The notes below the pieces were generated by a model. It had not been told where the DNA came from and searched no databases. It was given only the letters and a program-made list of their open reading frames with translations. Position numbers and translations under genes: made by a program. DNA of 64,000 nucleotides, from positions 496,001 to 560,000 of the forward strand of contig JBJZOS010000001.1 of assembly GCA_046269235.1 (NCBI GenBank), written 5' to 3'. Numbering within the stretch: position 1 is the first letter of the stretch; the number at the start of each line of letters is the position of its first letter. This document shows, piece by piece, positions 43,174-52,104 of this stretch. Source of the DNA: Soonwooa sp032078105. Lineage in GTDB: Bacteria; Bacteroidota; Bacteroidia; Flavobacteriales; Weeksellaceae.

Positions 43174-46014
43174 TTATATCAATTCAAAAGAAATGGTAAA
43201 CACTTCTTCTTCTGTTATAGTTCTATTTAATTTTTGTTTTGCTTCCGCAATCATTTGATCTCGTTCTTCGTTGATTTCATCCTCACGATCAAACATTTCG
43301 CGTTTAAGGCGTGATACTTTTTTCTTTGCCTTTGCTAATTTTTCCTGCATCGCTAAAGCTTCTGCACCTGATAAGCCTTCTTGCATAGCAGCTTTGTCAA
43401 TTTCTTTTTCTTCTTTCTTAGCTTCTTTTAACTCGGATTCTAATTCAAAAATCTTATCATCTGCCCAATTGTGGAATTTTTTAAATTCACGTTGCATTAA
43501 AGCAGCATCGGTATCTTCTAAATATTTTAACCTTTCTTGTTTAATTATAGCATGATGTTTGTCGATTATATCTAAATCGCCTTTAAAAGAATCATTTATT
43601 GTAGAATTAAGCCCTAAAATAAAGCGGCAAATATCGTCATTTAGAACCTCGTTTTCATCCGTTATTCCAGAAAAAAGTAAAACTGAATGCGATTCGATTT
43701 CTGATGAAACCTCTAAATTGCTCACTCTTAGAATACCCGATTTAGATTTAAGCTTACTAATGTCTGAATGTTTTACATTGATGTTACTCCAATTAAATGA
43801 CAAATGAGCTGATGGCGTTTTTTCCCTTTTACCCTGACTAATTATTTTTTGAGCAATAGGACCATTGATTAAAAATCGTTTAGCATCTTCTCGCTTTTTA
43901 TTTAATGTATATTTTTCGCCATTATCTAATATAAAAGTATAATCATCAAAAATAAATTGAGCTTTATTTTTAAGATAGAATTGAGTTAATTCCCACAACC
44001 ATTTTTCAAATTTCTCGATAAATACTTTTGTATCTGAATACGTAGTACGTAGTTTATCGATGACACTTGCTTCGAAATGATCAAACAGCTTCGATTGAAC
44101 TTCCTTCACTTTTTGGTTGATTTGATCTTCGAATTCACTTTGTAGCTGGTTGAAGTAATTTTCTATTTCCTCTTTGGTACGACACATTTTGTACACTTCA
44201 ATGATTCGTTTTTCAAAATCAACCCCATTTTCAATGGTTCCTAATACTTCATCTGAAGAACCAAAAACACCTTCGAATAAACGGAATTTATTTTCCAATA
44301 ATTCGTACACACGAGTTTCTACCGCATTCGCTGCATTGATGAAATTAACCACCACCACATCATACTCTTGACCATAACGATGACAACGACCAATACGTTG
44401 CTCTACACGTTGTGGATTCCAAGGTAGATCGTAATTGACAATCATACTACAGAACTGTAAATTGATACCTTCTGCAGCTGCCTCTGTCGCAATCATAATA
44501 TCATATTGATCACTTCTAAAAGCATCTACTAAGGCTTGTCTTATATCAACTGCCTTAGATCCAGTTACTTTTCCTGCATTTTTATCATCTGCAATCCAAT
44601 CTCGATAAATTTGATTAGATATAGGATCCGAATTATTACCGTTAAAGATTAAAATTCTTCCTGCATATTTTTCTTTAGATAAACGCTCTAATAAATATTG
44701 CTGAGTTCTAGTTGATTCTGTAAATATTAAGGCTTTTTGCTTTGCACCTAATTCTTTTAATTTTGTAAAGCCCTGATCTAAAGCAATTAATAATTTCTCT
44801 CCCTTTTCATTATGTTGTATGCTATTGGCAAGTATTAAAAATTCTTCTAATTGCTTAATTTCTTCTTCAATTGCAATTTTATCATCTAAGGTAATTTCAT
44901 TAAAATCACCTTCATCAATAATTTCACCTTCATCAAATTCATCATCTAAGTTTTCGTATTCTTCTAAGAACATTTCGTACAAGTCATCTTCTACAATTTT
45001 TGAAGATTCCAAAAGCATTTTTAGTCTTTTTAATAAAGATTCTAACGTTCTACTAATAGCAAAAGATGATGAACCCAATAATTTAAAAATTACGGATTGC
45101 ATCAAATGCTTTTGAGCAGGCGGAAAAGCATACGTTCTTTCTTGTCTTAGATATTCTAAAACTTTATCGTATAACTCCTGTTCTTCTTTTGTAGGCGTAA
45201 ATTGTTGAGTAATAGGAATACGCGCTCTATAATTGATAAACTCTTTAACATCACGACGTAACGTCCTATGTACAATTGAATTTAATCTTTCTTTTAATCC
45301 ATCAATATCACGGTTACCAGATTCTAAAATATAATTGCGTCTAAAACTTTTAATATCACCAAAAATTTCAGGATCAATAAAAGAGACTAAACCATACAAT
45401 TCATCTAATCTATTTTGCAAAGGTGTGGCAGTAAGTAATACTTTTTTATAATCACGGATTGCATTTTGAATCGTTTGAGCTGTTACATTACCGTATTTAT
45501 AAGCATTTCTTAAATAGTGAGCTTCATCCAACACCACCAAATCCCATGAAGTCAATTGTATTTCTTCCGCACGTTTACGAGCAAATTGATAACTACAAAT
45601 TTTTATTGTATGGCCATTATCAAATGGATTTTTAATTCCAGATTTAGCTTGTTTGTTGTAAGATATATTGTCTAATACTTCAGCCTTTAAGTAAAACTTA
45701 TCTTCTAGTTCGTTTACCCATTGTTTGCGTAGAGAAGAAGGACAGATAATTAAAATTTTCTTTTTCCCCTCTGCCCACTTTTGGCTTAATAAAATTCCTG
45801 CTTCAATGGTTTTACCTAAACCAACTTCGTCAGCAAGAATAGCACCTTTAGAATAGGGAGATTTAAAAGCAAATAAAGCAGCTTCTACTTGGTGAGGATT
45901 TAATTCTACTTTTGCGTCCATCAAGGTAGCTCCGAACTTTTCTGGACTATCTGAGGCTGCTTTTTTCGATAATTCGTACGCGTAATATTTGGCTTGGTAT
46001 TGGTTAATATTCAT
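43174..46014 (-). CDS. SNF2/RapA-type helicase of the restriction operon
   Basis: 946 residues. Walker A ADEVGLGKTIEAGILL (61-76), VVLDEAHYLRN (~160-170), LLTATPLQNR, an acidic insert (DLYEMFLEEYENLDDEFDEG, ~340-375), and the C-terminal helicase lobe with LPWNPQRVEQRIGRCHRYGQ (~527-546). A coiled coil (~850-930) ends the protein. It resembles RapA/HepA and the SNF2-type DrmD helicase of class 1 DISARM, which also accompanies a methylase. As first gene it probably sets operon expression. No promoter match was found upstream. Confidence 0.88.
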   Translation of the reverse strand: MNINQYQAKYYAYELSKKAASDSPEKFGATLMDAKVELNPHQVEAALFAFKSPYSKGAILADEVGLGKTIEAGILLSQKWAEGKKKILIICPSSLRKQWVNELEDKFYLKAEVLDNISYNKQAKSGIKNPFDNGHTIKICSYQFARKRAEEIQLTSWDLVVLDEAHYLRNAYKYGNVTAQTIQNAIRDYKKVLLTATPLQNRLDELYGLVSFIDPEIFGDIKSFRRNYILESGNRDIDGLKERLNSIVHRTLRRDVKEFINYRARIPITQQFTPTKEEQELYDKVLEYLRQERTYAFPPAQKHLMQSVIFKLLGSSSFAISRTLESLLKRLKMLLESSKIVEDDLYEMFLEEYENLDDEFDEGEIIDEGDFNEITLDDKIAIEEEIKQLEEFLILANSIQHNEKGEKLLIALDQGFTKLKELGAKQKALIFTESTRTQQYLLERLSKEKYAGRILIFNGNNSDPISNQIYRDWIADDKNAGKVTGSKAVDIRQALVDAFRSDQYDIMIATEAAAEGINLQFCSMIVNYDLPWNPQRVEQRIGRCHRYGQEYDVVVVNFINAANAVETRVYELLENKFRLFEGVFGSSDEVLGTIENGVDFEKRIIEVYKMCRTKEEIENYFNQLQSEFEDQINQKVKEVQSKLFDHFEASVIDKLRTTYSDTKVFIEKFEKWLWELTQFYLKNKAQFIFDDYTFILDNGEKYTLNKKREDAKRFLINGPIAQKIISQGKREKTPSAHLSFNWSNINVKHSDISKLKSKSGILRVSNLEVSSEIESHSVLLFSGITDENEVLNDDICRFILGLNSTINDSFKGDLDIIDKHHAIIKQERLKYLEDTDAALMQREFKKFHNWADDKIFELESELKEAKKEEKEIDKAAMQEGLSGAEALAMQEKLAKAKKKVSRLKREMFDREDEINEERDQMIAEAKQKLNRTITEEEVFTISFELI

Positions 46015-46164
46015 TGAGTTTTTACGATAATAGTTTTTTTAAACGCTAAATATAACAAAATGAGAGCAAAGGAAAAAACGGGAAACTGTTATTATTTTTT
46101 AACTAAAAAAGTATGTTTTAGAACGTATCATAAGGATAGTTTTGAAATCTAAATCTTATCTTTG

Positions 46165-46362
46165 CTAACGAAAATAAAATCAACGTAAAGCGTAAGCTAT
46201 CGCATTGGACAAAGAAAACCGCTAATTTTCAAAACAATCCAAAATTCGATAGGCTTACGCCCATGTCATGATATGGCGTGGGCTGTAAGTCTGTTTCTGG
46301 ATTGTGGGTTCTTAGCGGTACCTCTATTACGATTGGCTTCAGTTCCACGCTTTTTTTATTTT
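46165..46362 (+). ncRNA. Candidate structured RNA between the defence operon and mnmE
   Basis: TATCTTTG (46157-46164) could start a rightward transcript of about 200 nt ending in a T-rich run (46351-46362). The arms 46190-46202 and 46247-46260 pair over 13 bp with one bulged G, enclosing TTGGA/TCCAA and GAAAA/TTTTC stems. The loop CCGCTAA (46219-46225) pairs with TTAGCGG (46312-46318). An alternative fold uses ACAATCCA/TGGATTGT and a 10-bp stem at 46254-46289. No RNA family was recognised. It could also be a 3' element of mnmE or a mobile-element end. Confidence 0.4.
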
Positions 46363-46425
46363 TGGCTGTGCTTCTACAAAACTGTAGACTGTAAATCAAA
46401 CAAAAGAAACTAAAGGAAAACAAAT

Positions 46426-47811
46426 TTATTTGCCGATACAGAACTTCGAAAATATATTTCCTAAAACCTCATCATTAGTAAATTCACCAGAAATTTCACC
46501 GAGATTTTCTAAAGCATTTCGGAGTTCATAAGCCAATAATTCGGTAGTAATTTGATATGAAACGGCTTCCTCAACTTTGTTTACAGAATCTAAGGCTTTA
46601 TTTAAAGCTTCGTAATGACGTTGATTGGTGATGACCACATTACCTTCTTCGGATTTTAATTCTTCGACATAAGAAGAAAGTTCGTTTTTTAAATCTTGAA
46701 TATTTTGGTTTTCTACAGCGGAAATCTTGATAAAATCAAATGTTTGTGAAATTTCGTTTCGGAAAATATTTTCCATATTTTCATGAGCGGAAGGCATTAC
46801 TTCGTCAATTTTGGTTGCACAGATTATTACTTTTAAATCGTCTCGCAAAAGTGGTTTCAGCATTTCGAAATCTTCTGTAAAATCTTTTGTTGCTGCATCA
46901 ACCAAGTAAACCAAAACTTCTGCCTGACTTACTTTTTCTTTAGCTTTTTGAACGCCAATCGCTTCAATTTCATCGTCTGTTTCACGAAGTCCGGCGGTAT
47001 CAATTAAGCGAAAAGCATGACCTTTAATATGTAATATTTCCTCAATGGTATCTCTGGTAGTTCCTGCAATGTTCGAGACGATGGCTCTTTCTTCTTTCAG
47101 TAAGGCGTTTAATAGCGTGGATTTTCCCGCATTAGGTTTCCCGATAATGGCAACGGTGGTTCCGTTTTTGATGGCATTTCCGTATTGGAAGCTATCAATT
47201 AAGGATTTTAATTTCATCTGAATCTTTTTAATCAATCCTACCAAAGCCGTTCTATCAGCAAATTCTACGTCTTCTTCTGCAAAATCGAGTTCGAGTTCAA
47301 TAAGAGAGGTGAAGTTCAGTAAATCGTTTCTAAGAACTGATATTTCCTGTGTAATTCCACCTTTTAACTGATTTAAAGCTACTTTTCGTGACGCTTCATT
47401 TTCAGAAGCAATCAGGTCGGCAATAGATTCGGCTTGGGAAAGATCAATTCTGCCATTCATAAAAGCGCGCATGGTAAACTCACCAGCTTTCGCTATTCTT
47501 GCACCATTTTTAATGAGAACTTCAAGAATTTTCTTCCCAATATAAGGTGATCCATGAAAGGAAATTTCCACAGAATTCTCTGTAGTAAAGGTTTTAGGTG
47601 CATGAAAAACCGAAATCATAACTTCATCAATCGTTTCGGTTTCATCTTTAATAAACCCATAATGTACAGTATGAGAGGCTACTTTTTCTACATTTTTACC
47701 TTCAAAAACTTTATTAACGATTTCAAAAGATTTTTCTCCAGAAATCCTAATGATCCCAATGGCGCCCATTCCATTGGCAGTAGCTAAAGCGCAAATTGTG
47801 TCCTGATTCAT
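46426..47811 (-). CDS. mnmE: tRNA modification GTPase MnmE, full-length copy
   Basis: 461 residues, normal length. The N-terminal tetrahydrofolate-binding domain (MNQDTICALATANGMGAIGI) is followed by the helical domain and an inserted G domain with GKPNAGKSTLLNALL (~224-238), GTTRDTIEE, DTAGLRE and ATKIDE. It ends in the essential CIGK. With MnmG it makes the 5-carboxymethylaminomethyl modification of tRNA wobble uridine. A diverged copy of its first ~119 codons lies at 51.0-51.4 kb, so this allele may have come in by recombination. Confidence 0.95.
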   Translation of the reverse strand: MNQDTICALATANGMGAIGIIRISGEKSFEIVNKVFEGKNVEKVASHTVHYGFIKDETETIDEVMISVFHAPKTFTTENSVEISFHGSPYIGKKILEVLIKNGARIAKAGEFTMRAFMNGRIDLSQAESIADLIASENEASRKVALNQLKGGITQEISVLRNDLLNFTSLIELELDFAEEDVEFADRTALVGLIKKIQMKLKSLIDSFQYGNAIKNGTTVAIIGKPNAGKSTLLNALLKEERAIVSNIAGTTRDTIEEILHIKGHAFRLIDTAGLRETDDEIEAIGVQKAKEKVSQAEVLVYLVDAATKDFTEDFEMLKPLLRDDLKVIICATKIDEVMPSAHENMENIFRNEISQTFDFIKISAVENQNIQDLKNELSSYVEELKSEEGNVVITNQRHYEALNKALDSVNKVEEAVSYQITTELLAYELRNALENLGEISGEFTNDEVLGNIFSKFCIGK

Positions 47812-47815
47812 GTTG

Positions 47816-47823
47816 CAAAGGTA
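47816..47823 (-). promoter_or_regulatory. -7 element of full-length mnmE
   Basis: TACCTTTG on the minus strand, 4 bases before the ATG, giving a near-leaderless mRNA. The truncated mnmE copy has the equivalent TAAATTTG in the same place. Confidence 0.55.
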
Positions 47824-48088
47824 GTAAAACTTAAAATGCTTTGAAAAATCAAGTCTTAAACTTATTTTAAAGCAAGTAAAATCAACTACTCTTATAATTA
47901 AAAACTATATTTTCTAATATTTAAATGAAAACATATTCTTTTTTATAGAATATTATAAATGCTATAAAACACTTTTATAAAAACAAAAACCATGCACATT
48001 ATAAATCAATTTAATGGCTTTCTTAAGATGTGGTTACATTTTGGCAAGTTTTTTGATAAAAATGTGACGCAATAAAAGAAAAAATCAA

Positions 48089-50107
48089 ATGAAGAAAATA
48101 CTCTTCTTATTATTGTTCTATTCCCTAAATGGATGGACACAAGTAATTTCTACGGGTACACCGCAAGCAATGAGAGCAACTACCGGAGTAGGATTACATA
48201 AAAATAAAATATGGTGGGTGAATTGGGATATCAATAATGATAAATTGCCTTGGGATAATTTAATCAATGCAGGAGGTACCACTACCAAATTTGTATCTCC
48301 TGCCGGTTATACATATACCATTACAATTTCAGACGTGAGGGTATACAACAGAACTGGTACAGAAATTACCTCGGGAACCAATCGAGTTTTAAACGCTTCT
48401 CGAACTACCAGTTGGTCTGGAAATAATTTTCCTTCAGCTTATGCAGGATTTCCTACTGCAGACCTTATTGCTTTAAATCAAAAAAATGAAACCAATTCAG
48501 CAGGGGATGGTAATAGGGTTACTTTTAGATTAACCGTGACCGCTGTAGATCCTTATGGAGTATCTGGAAATGCTACTGGAATAGTAATTGGTGGTTCTGA
48601 ATCTTTAGGAGGAACTAGTGAGTGGTATACGCTCACTACACCTACTGGTAGAATTAGACTCATTGATAAATACGTCAAAGATAACAATTGGGCTAATTAT
48701 GCCGTGCAATTACAGGTTTCTAATGGTGGAAAAACCGTCAAAGCTACCAATCATTTAGGTGGAGATAGCAAAGGTGATGTCATTTTATTTGCTGAAGATG
48801 TTCCTTATATTGATTGCGAAGTAAAGGGCGGTGGTGGCCAAAGCATTGCGATAGGATTCTTAGAAGAATTAGATTATTCTGATGCACCAAGCTCTTATGG
48901 TTTAGCCTATCATCTTTTCGAAAATAAATTTTCTGGAGGATTATTTAGTGATGGCAATCACAATCTCACAACAGCTTCTAATAGTGCAGATTTTACTTCA
49001 CCTACTGGTCAATTAGCTAAAATAAGTGCTCCAACGCTAAGATTAGGAGCTGATATTGATTCGGAAGATGCACCTACCTTACCTGCTGCTGGTGCAAACC
49101 CAAATGCAGATGATTTATTAGGTGCCGATGACGAAGACGCCTTAACTGGAAGTACTTCTAACGTAAATGGTGTATTGGGAATTAATTATGTTAATATTTC
49201 ACCCCTTACCTCTTATTTTTCCTTATGGATTGATAAAAATAGAAATGGAATTTTTGATAATGATGAAAAAGTGACCACTACCATTCCTCCTAATAAAACA
49301 GGTAAGGCTATTTTAGACATCAGTTCCCTGGCAATTCCTGCCGGAAATAATTACTATGCTAGAATTAGATACAGCAGTAGAGCAAACTTAGGACCTACCG
49401 GTTTTGCTCCAGATGGCGAAGTAGAAGACCATTGGATCAGCATTGTTAATAATACTTACAGTATTCTAGGGACAGTTTTTCAAGATAATAATTCAGGAAC
49501 TCCAGATGGTATCCCAATTGATAAAATTACAGTAGAATTGCTTAATAATTCGGGAAATGTTATTGCTACCACTACTACTAATTATGACGGAGCTTATATT
49601 TTTTCTGGACTGGCAAATGGTTCATATCGTGTAAGAGTTATCTTACCTACTACGCCTTCTTATCAGCATGTGTCATCTACAGATGCAACTCCTACAGATG
49701 GAAACACCATGGTTGCAGTTTCTAATGCGAATGTAGCAAATGTAAACTTTGGTTTGTATTTTGACAAATGTTTTAAATCTGCTCCTGTCACTTCAGCTGG
49801 ATTGCCTACCAACCATGGGATTACTGCGCTTTCTAGAGCAGGTGATAATGGCGATGGCATTACTACAAATGATTGGCCTATGGTAAGAAAAGGGGCTTGG
49901 ACTGCCCTTGAAGCCAAAACTAAAGGCTTCGTGATTAATAGAGTGGCAGCCAATTATGAACCTCCATTAGATGATGGTCAAGTTCCCACCATTACCAATC
50001 CCGTAAAAGGAATGATGATTTATGACACTACTAATAAATGTCTAAAAATTTATACAGGTACTACTTGGAAATGTTTTAACGTACAAACTTGTCCAGTAGT
50101 CAATTAA
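48089..50107 (+). CDS. Secreted multidomain surface protein (GEVED, SdrD-like)
   Basis: 672 residues with a signal peptide (FLLLFYSLNGWTQ). Residues ~20-250 resemble CshA-type adhesin repeats. A GEVED domain lies at ~360-455 (FSLWIDKNRNGIFDNDEKV ... GEVEDHWISI). An SdrD_B-like domain follows at ~457-560 (SILGTVFQDNNSGTPDGIPI). The last ~110 residues end in GMMIYDTTNKCLKIYTG, TTWKCFN. No standard type IX sorting tail is visible. It is probably an adhesin. It pairs with the next gene, which shares its C-terminal motif. Confidence 0.8.
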   Translation: MKKILFLLLFYSLNGWTQVISTGTPQAMRATTGVGLHKNKIWWVNWDINNDKLPWDNLINAGGTTTKFVSPAGYTYTITISDVRVYNRTGTEITSGTNRVLNASRTTSWSGNNFPSAYAGFPTADLIALNQKNETNSAGDGNRVTFRLTVTAVDPYGVSGNATGIVIGGSESLGGTSEWYTLTTPTGRIRLIDKYVKDNNWANYAVQLQVSNGGKTVKATNHLGGDSKGDVILFAEDVPYIDCEVKGGGGQSIAIGFLEELDYSDAPSSYGLAYHLFENKFSGGLFSDGNHNLTTASNSADFTSPTGQLAKISAPTLRLGADIDSEDAPTLPAAGANPNADDLLGADDEDALTGSTSNVNGVLGINYVNISPLTSYFSLWIDKNRNGIFDNDEKVTTTIPPNKTGKAILDISSLAIPAGNNYYARIRYSSRANLGPTGFAPDGEVEDHWISIVNNTYSILGTVFQDNNSGTPDGIPIDKITVELLNNSGNVIATTTTNYDGAYIFSGLANGSYRVRVILPTTPSYQHVSSTDATPTDGNTMVAVSNANVANVNFGLYFDKCFKSAPVTSAGLPTNHGITALSRAGDNGDGITTNDWPMVRKGAWTALEAKTKGFVINRVAANYEPPLDDGQVPTITNPVKGMMIYDTTNKCLKIYTGTTWKCFNVQTCPVVN

Positions 50108-50124
50108 AAACACAACAAAAATCG

Positions 50125-50664
50125 ATGAAAAAAATTATTATTTTTACATTTCTACTTTCTTCAAGTCTTATATTCTCGCAAGTCGCTTTAGGAAAAACTT
50201 CTATCAGCAGCCCTTCTGTTTCACTAGAATTTGGCAATGTTGCTGGTGATGCCAACAAACAATTGGGTATTATCCTACCTTGGGTAAATTCTGCTAATGC
50301 TGTAGCGAGTGTAGTTCCAGGAACATTTATTTTTGATACTTCAGACAAAAAAGTAAAATACTACAAAGAAACAGACGCATCTCCTATTTGGTTTGATTTA
50401 ACCGTAGATAATAGTGGCGTAGTAGATACCTCCCTTCAGAATACAATTACAGAACAAACTAAAGCCAAAGTTTCGATAGGAACACCTACTGCTGTTCCTG
50501 GTATTTTGGTACTGGAAGATGCAGATAAAGCGATGGTTCTTCCTTTAGTAGATAAATATTCTTCCGTCATTAATCCATCTCCAGGAATGATGGTCTATGA
50601 TCTGAGCAATAATATGATTTGCCTCTATAACGGAAACGTTTGGAGTTTTTGGAAAGCGCAATAA
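50125..50664 (+). CDS. Small secreted protein sharing the neighbour's C-terminal motif
   Basis: 179 residues from ATG 50125 (MKKIIIFTFLLSSSLIFSQ, a signal peptide); an upstream ATG would overlap the previous gene and hide the signal. A Ser/Val-rich middle is followed by a C-terminal segment PGMMVYDLSNNMICLYNG, VWSFW, matching the C-terminus of the upstream adhesin. This ending occurs in many Bacteroidetes secreted proteins of unknown function. The gene starts 17 bases after its neighbour and is followed by a terminator, so the two form an operon. Confidence 0.75.
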   Translation: MKKIIIFTFLLSSSLIFSQVALGKTSISSPSVSLEFGNVAGDANKQLGIILPWVNSANAVASVVPGTFIFDTSDKKVKYYKETDASPIWFDLTVDNSGVVDTSLQNTITEQTKAKVSIGTPTAVPGILVLEDADKAMVLPLVDKYSSVINPSPGMMVYDLSNNMICLYNGNVWSFWKAQ

Positions 50665-50668
50665 AAAG

Positions 50669-50699
50669 TGGATTAATTATTTATTAATCCAATTTTTTT
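50669..50699 (+). terminator. Adhesin operon terminator
   Basis: TGGATTAAT / ATTAATCCA with a five-base loop and a following run of T, a few bases after the stop of the second gene. Confidence 0.85.
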
Positions 50700-50805
50700 G
50701 TCCTTATCAATATTTTTTAAATTTCCGAGCTCTTTTTAAACTTCACGTGTATTATTTTTTACCACGCTACAAAAACTGATTGTTAAGCTCTTATTGTTAT
50801 AGGAG

Positions 50806-50997
50806 TTAAGAGGTTTTACTTTCCTTTTGATTTGCGGCATAGATTAGCAAGAGGAAGCCCGAAATCAACATTCTTACAGTAATCATCCATTCTACATTGA
50901 TGCCAAGTTGTTGAAACAAAAATTGTCCATAGGTGTCAGAGGTTCCCCAAACCGATGTTGCAACAATTGCAAAGACAAAACCTTTAAAAGTTTTGTT
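50806..50997 (-). pseudogene. Internal fragment of an EamA-family transporter gene
   Basis: The minus frame reads KGFVFAIVATSVWGTSDTYG, FLFQQLGINVEWMITVRMLI and SGFLLLIYAANQKES, then a stop at 50806. This is the start of an EamA/DMT permease: the first helix with its conserved WGTS turn, the loop, and the second helix. There is no start codon. The 5' end joins directly to the truncated mnmE copy at about 51000, and the rest of the permease (over 200 residues) is missing. It is a recombination remnant. Confidence 0.7.
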
Positions 50998-51358
50998 CTA
51001 CATTCATAAATGCACGCATGGTAAACTCCCCAGCTTTCGCCATTCGAGCACCATTTTTTATCAACACTTCTAGGATTTTTGCCCCAATATGCGGTGAGCC
51101 ATGAAAAGAAATTTCCACCGAATGCTCTGTAGTAAAAGTCTTCGGTGCATGAAAAACCGAAACCATAACTTCATCAATCGTTTCGGTTTCATCTTTAACA
51201 AACCCATAATGTACAGTATGAGAGGCCACTTTTTCCAGATTTTTACCTTCAAAAACTTTATTAACGATTTCAAAAGATTTTTCTCCAGAAACTCTAATGA
51301 TCCCGATGGCGCCCATTCCATTGGCAGTGGCTAATGCACAGATTGTATCCTGATTCAT
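50984..51358 (-). pseudogene. mnmE: Truncated, diverged second copy of mnmE (first ~119 codons)
   Basis: From ATG 51358 the frame matches MnmE residues 1-119, then ends in five unrelated residues (VEQNF) at 50984. Against the full copy at 46.4-47.8 kb there are about eight amino-acid differences in 119 (for example VSGEKS for ISGEKS, GSPHIGAK for GSPYIGKK), plus silent changes. Homology stops at the shared CATTCATAAA (51001-51010), which in the full copy lies just before the GRIDLSQ codons. It retains its own promoter element at 51363-51370. The GTPase domain is absent, so it cannot function. Confidence 0.92.
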
Positions 51359-51532
51359 GTCGCAAATTTACAGCTTTTTTATGCATATTGAGCTTAGTGT
51401 AAATTTCAAGTTTTTATATAAGATGTTTTGTAAATAATGGCTAGGTTTTTAGAAGTTCTAAATTTTAAAAAAAATAAAAAAAACAACGAGAAGAATCCTG
51501 CCGTTTGTATTATAATTGCACTCTGCAAACAA

Positions 51533-51989
51533 TTATTTAATAATCATTTTTACAGTATAAAGTTTGTTAGAATGTACTTTCATAATATAAGTCCCTTTTG
51601 GAAGACTTTGATTAATGATAGAGTAGTTGAGGGCATGAATATTTTTTGAGGTATAGAATAAACTTCCTGTCATGTCATAAATATCAATTTGGTCAATCGG
51701 ATATTTTGATTTTAAGACGGTTTTTTTCACCTTGTTTTGCAGGATTAGGATAGACTTGTAGCTCGTTGTTATGGGCATCTGATGCTGCAGTTGCTAAGGT
51801 GCTATCATACATTTCGAACTGGACACACTTAGAAACTTCGTTGTAAGAATTATTGGTGAAAATTACAATGAAATAATCTCCAACTTCTTTTGGCATATTC
51901 TCCGTTGGAATTTCGATGCTTCCGTTGGTTTTACCATCGTAATAGGTATAGCTAGGATCATCTCCTTCATGATAAATCTTAGAAATATG
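51533..51989 (-). pseudogene. Broken 3' end of a type IX secretion substrate
   Basis: A frame with no start (stop immediately upstream at 51990) reads EGDDPSYTYYDGKTNGSIEI and VGDYFIVIFTNNSYNEVSKC, then LQVYPNPAKQGEK, the start of a type A sorting domain. A frameshift near 51730 then leads to IDIYDMTGSLFYTSKNIHAL ... LPKGTYIMKVHSNKLYTVKM, the rest of that domain, ending at 51533. The 5' part of the gene is missing and the tail is frameshifted, so it is inactive. Confidence 0.75.
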
Positions 51990-52104
51990 TTAATTTAATT
52001 AGAAGGAAAAAAAATATGACTTCAAATTTCTAATTCATAAAAACTACAAAATCCATTTCCAAAACAAGATTTTTAGAAGATTTAAGGACTGATAATTATC
52101 AATT

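Noticed and set aside
33748..46014. Assignment of the operon to DISARM
   Set aside because: Only a methylase and a SNF2 helicase resemble class 1 DISARM. DrmA, DrmB and DrmC were not found among the neighbours.
46229..46423. 64-codon minus-strand frame beside mnmE
   Set aside because: It overlaps the paired segments of the candidate structured RNA, has no recognisable domain, and its composition follows the hairpins rather than a protein.
50984..51358. Truncated mnmE as a functional short protein
   Set aside because: It lacks the G domain and the C-terminal Cys motif and ends in a few unrelated residues at a recombination junction.
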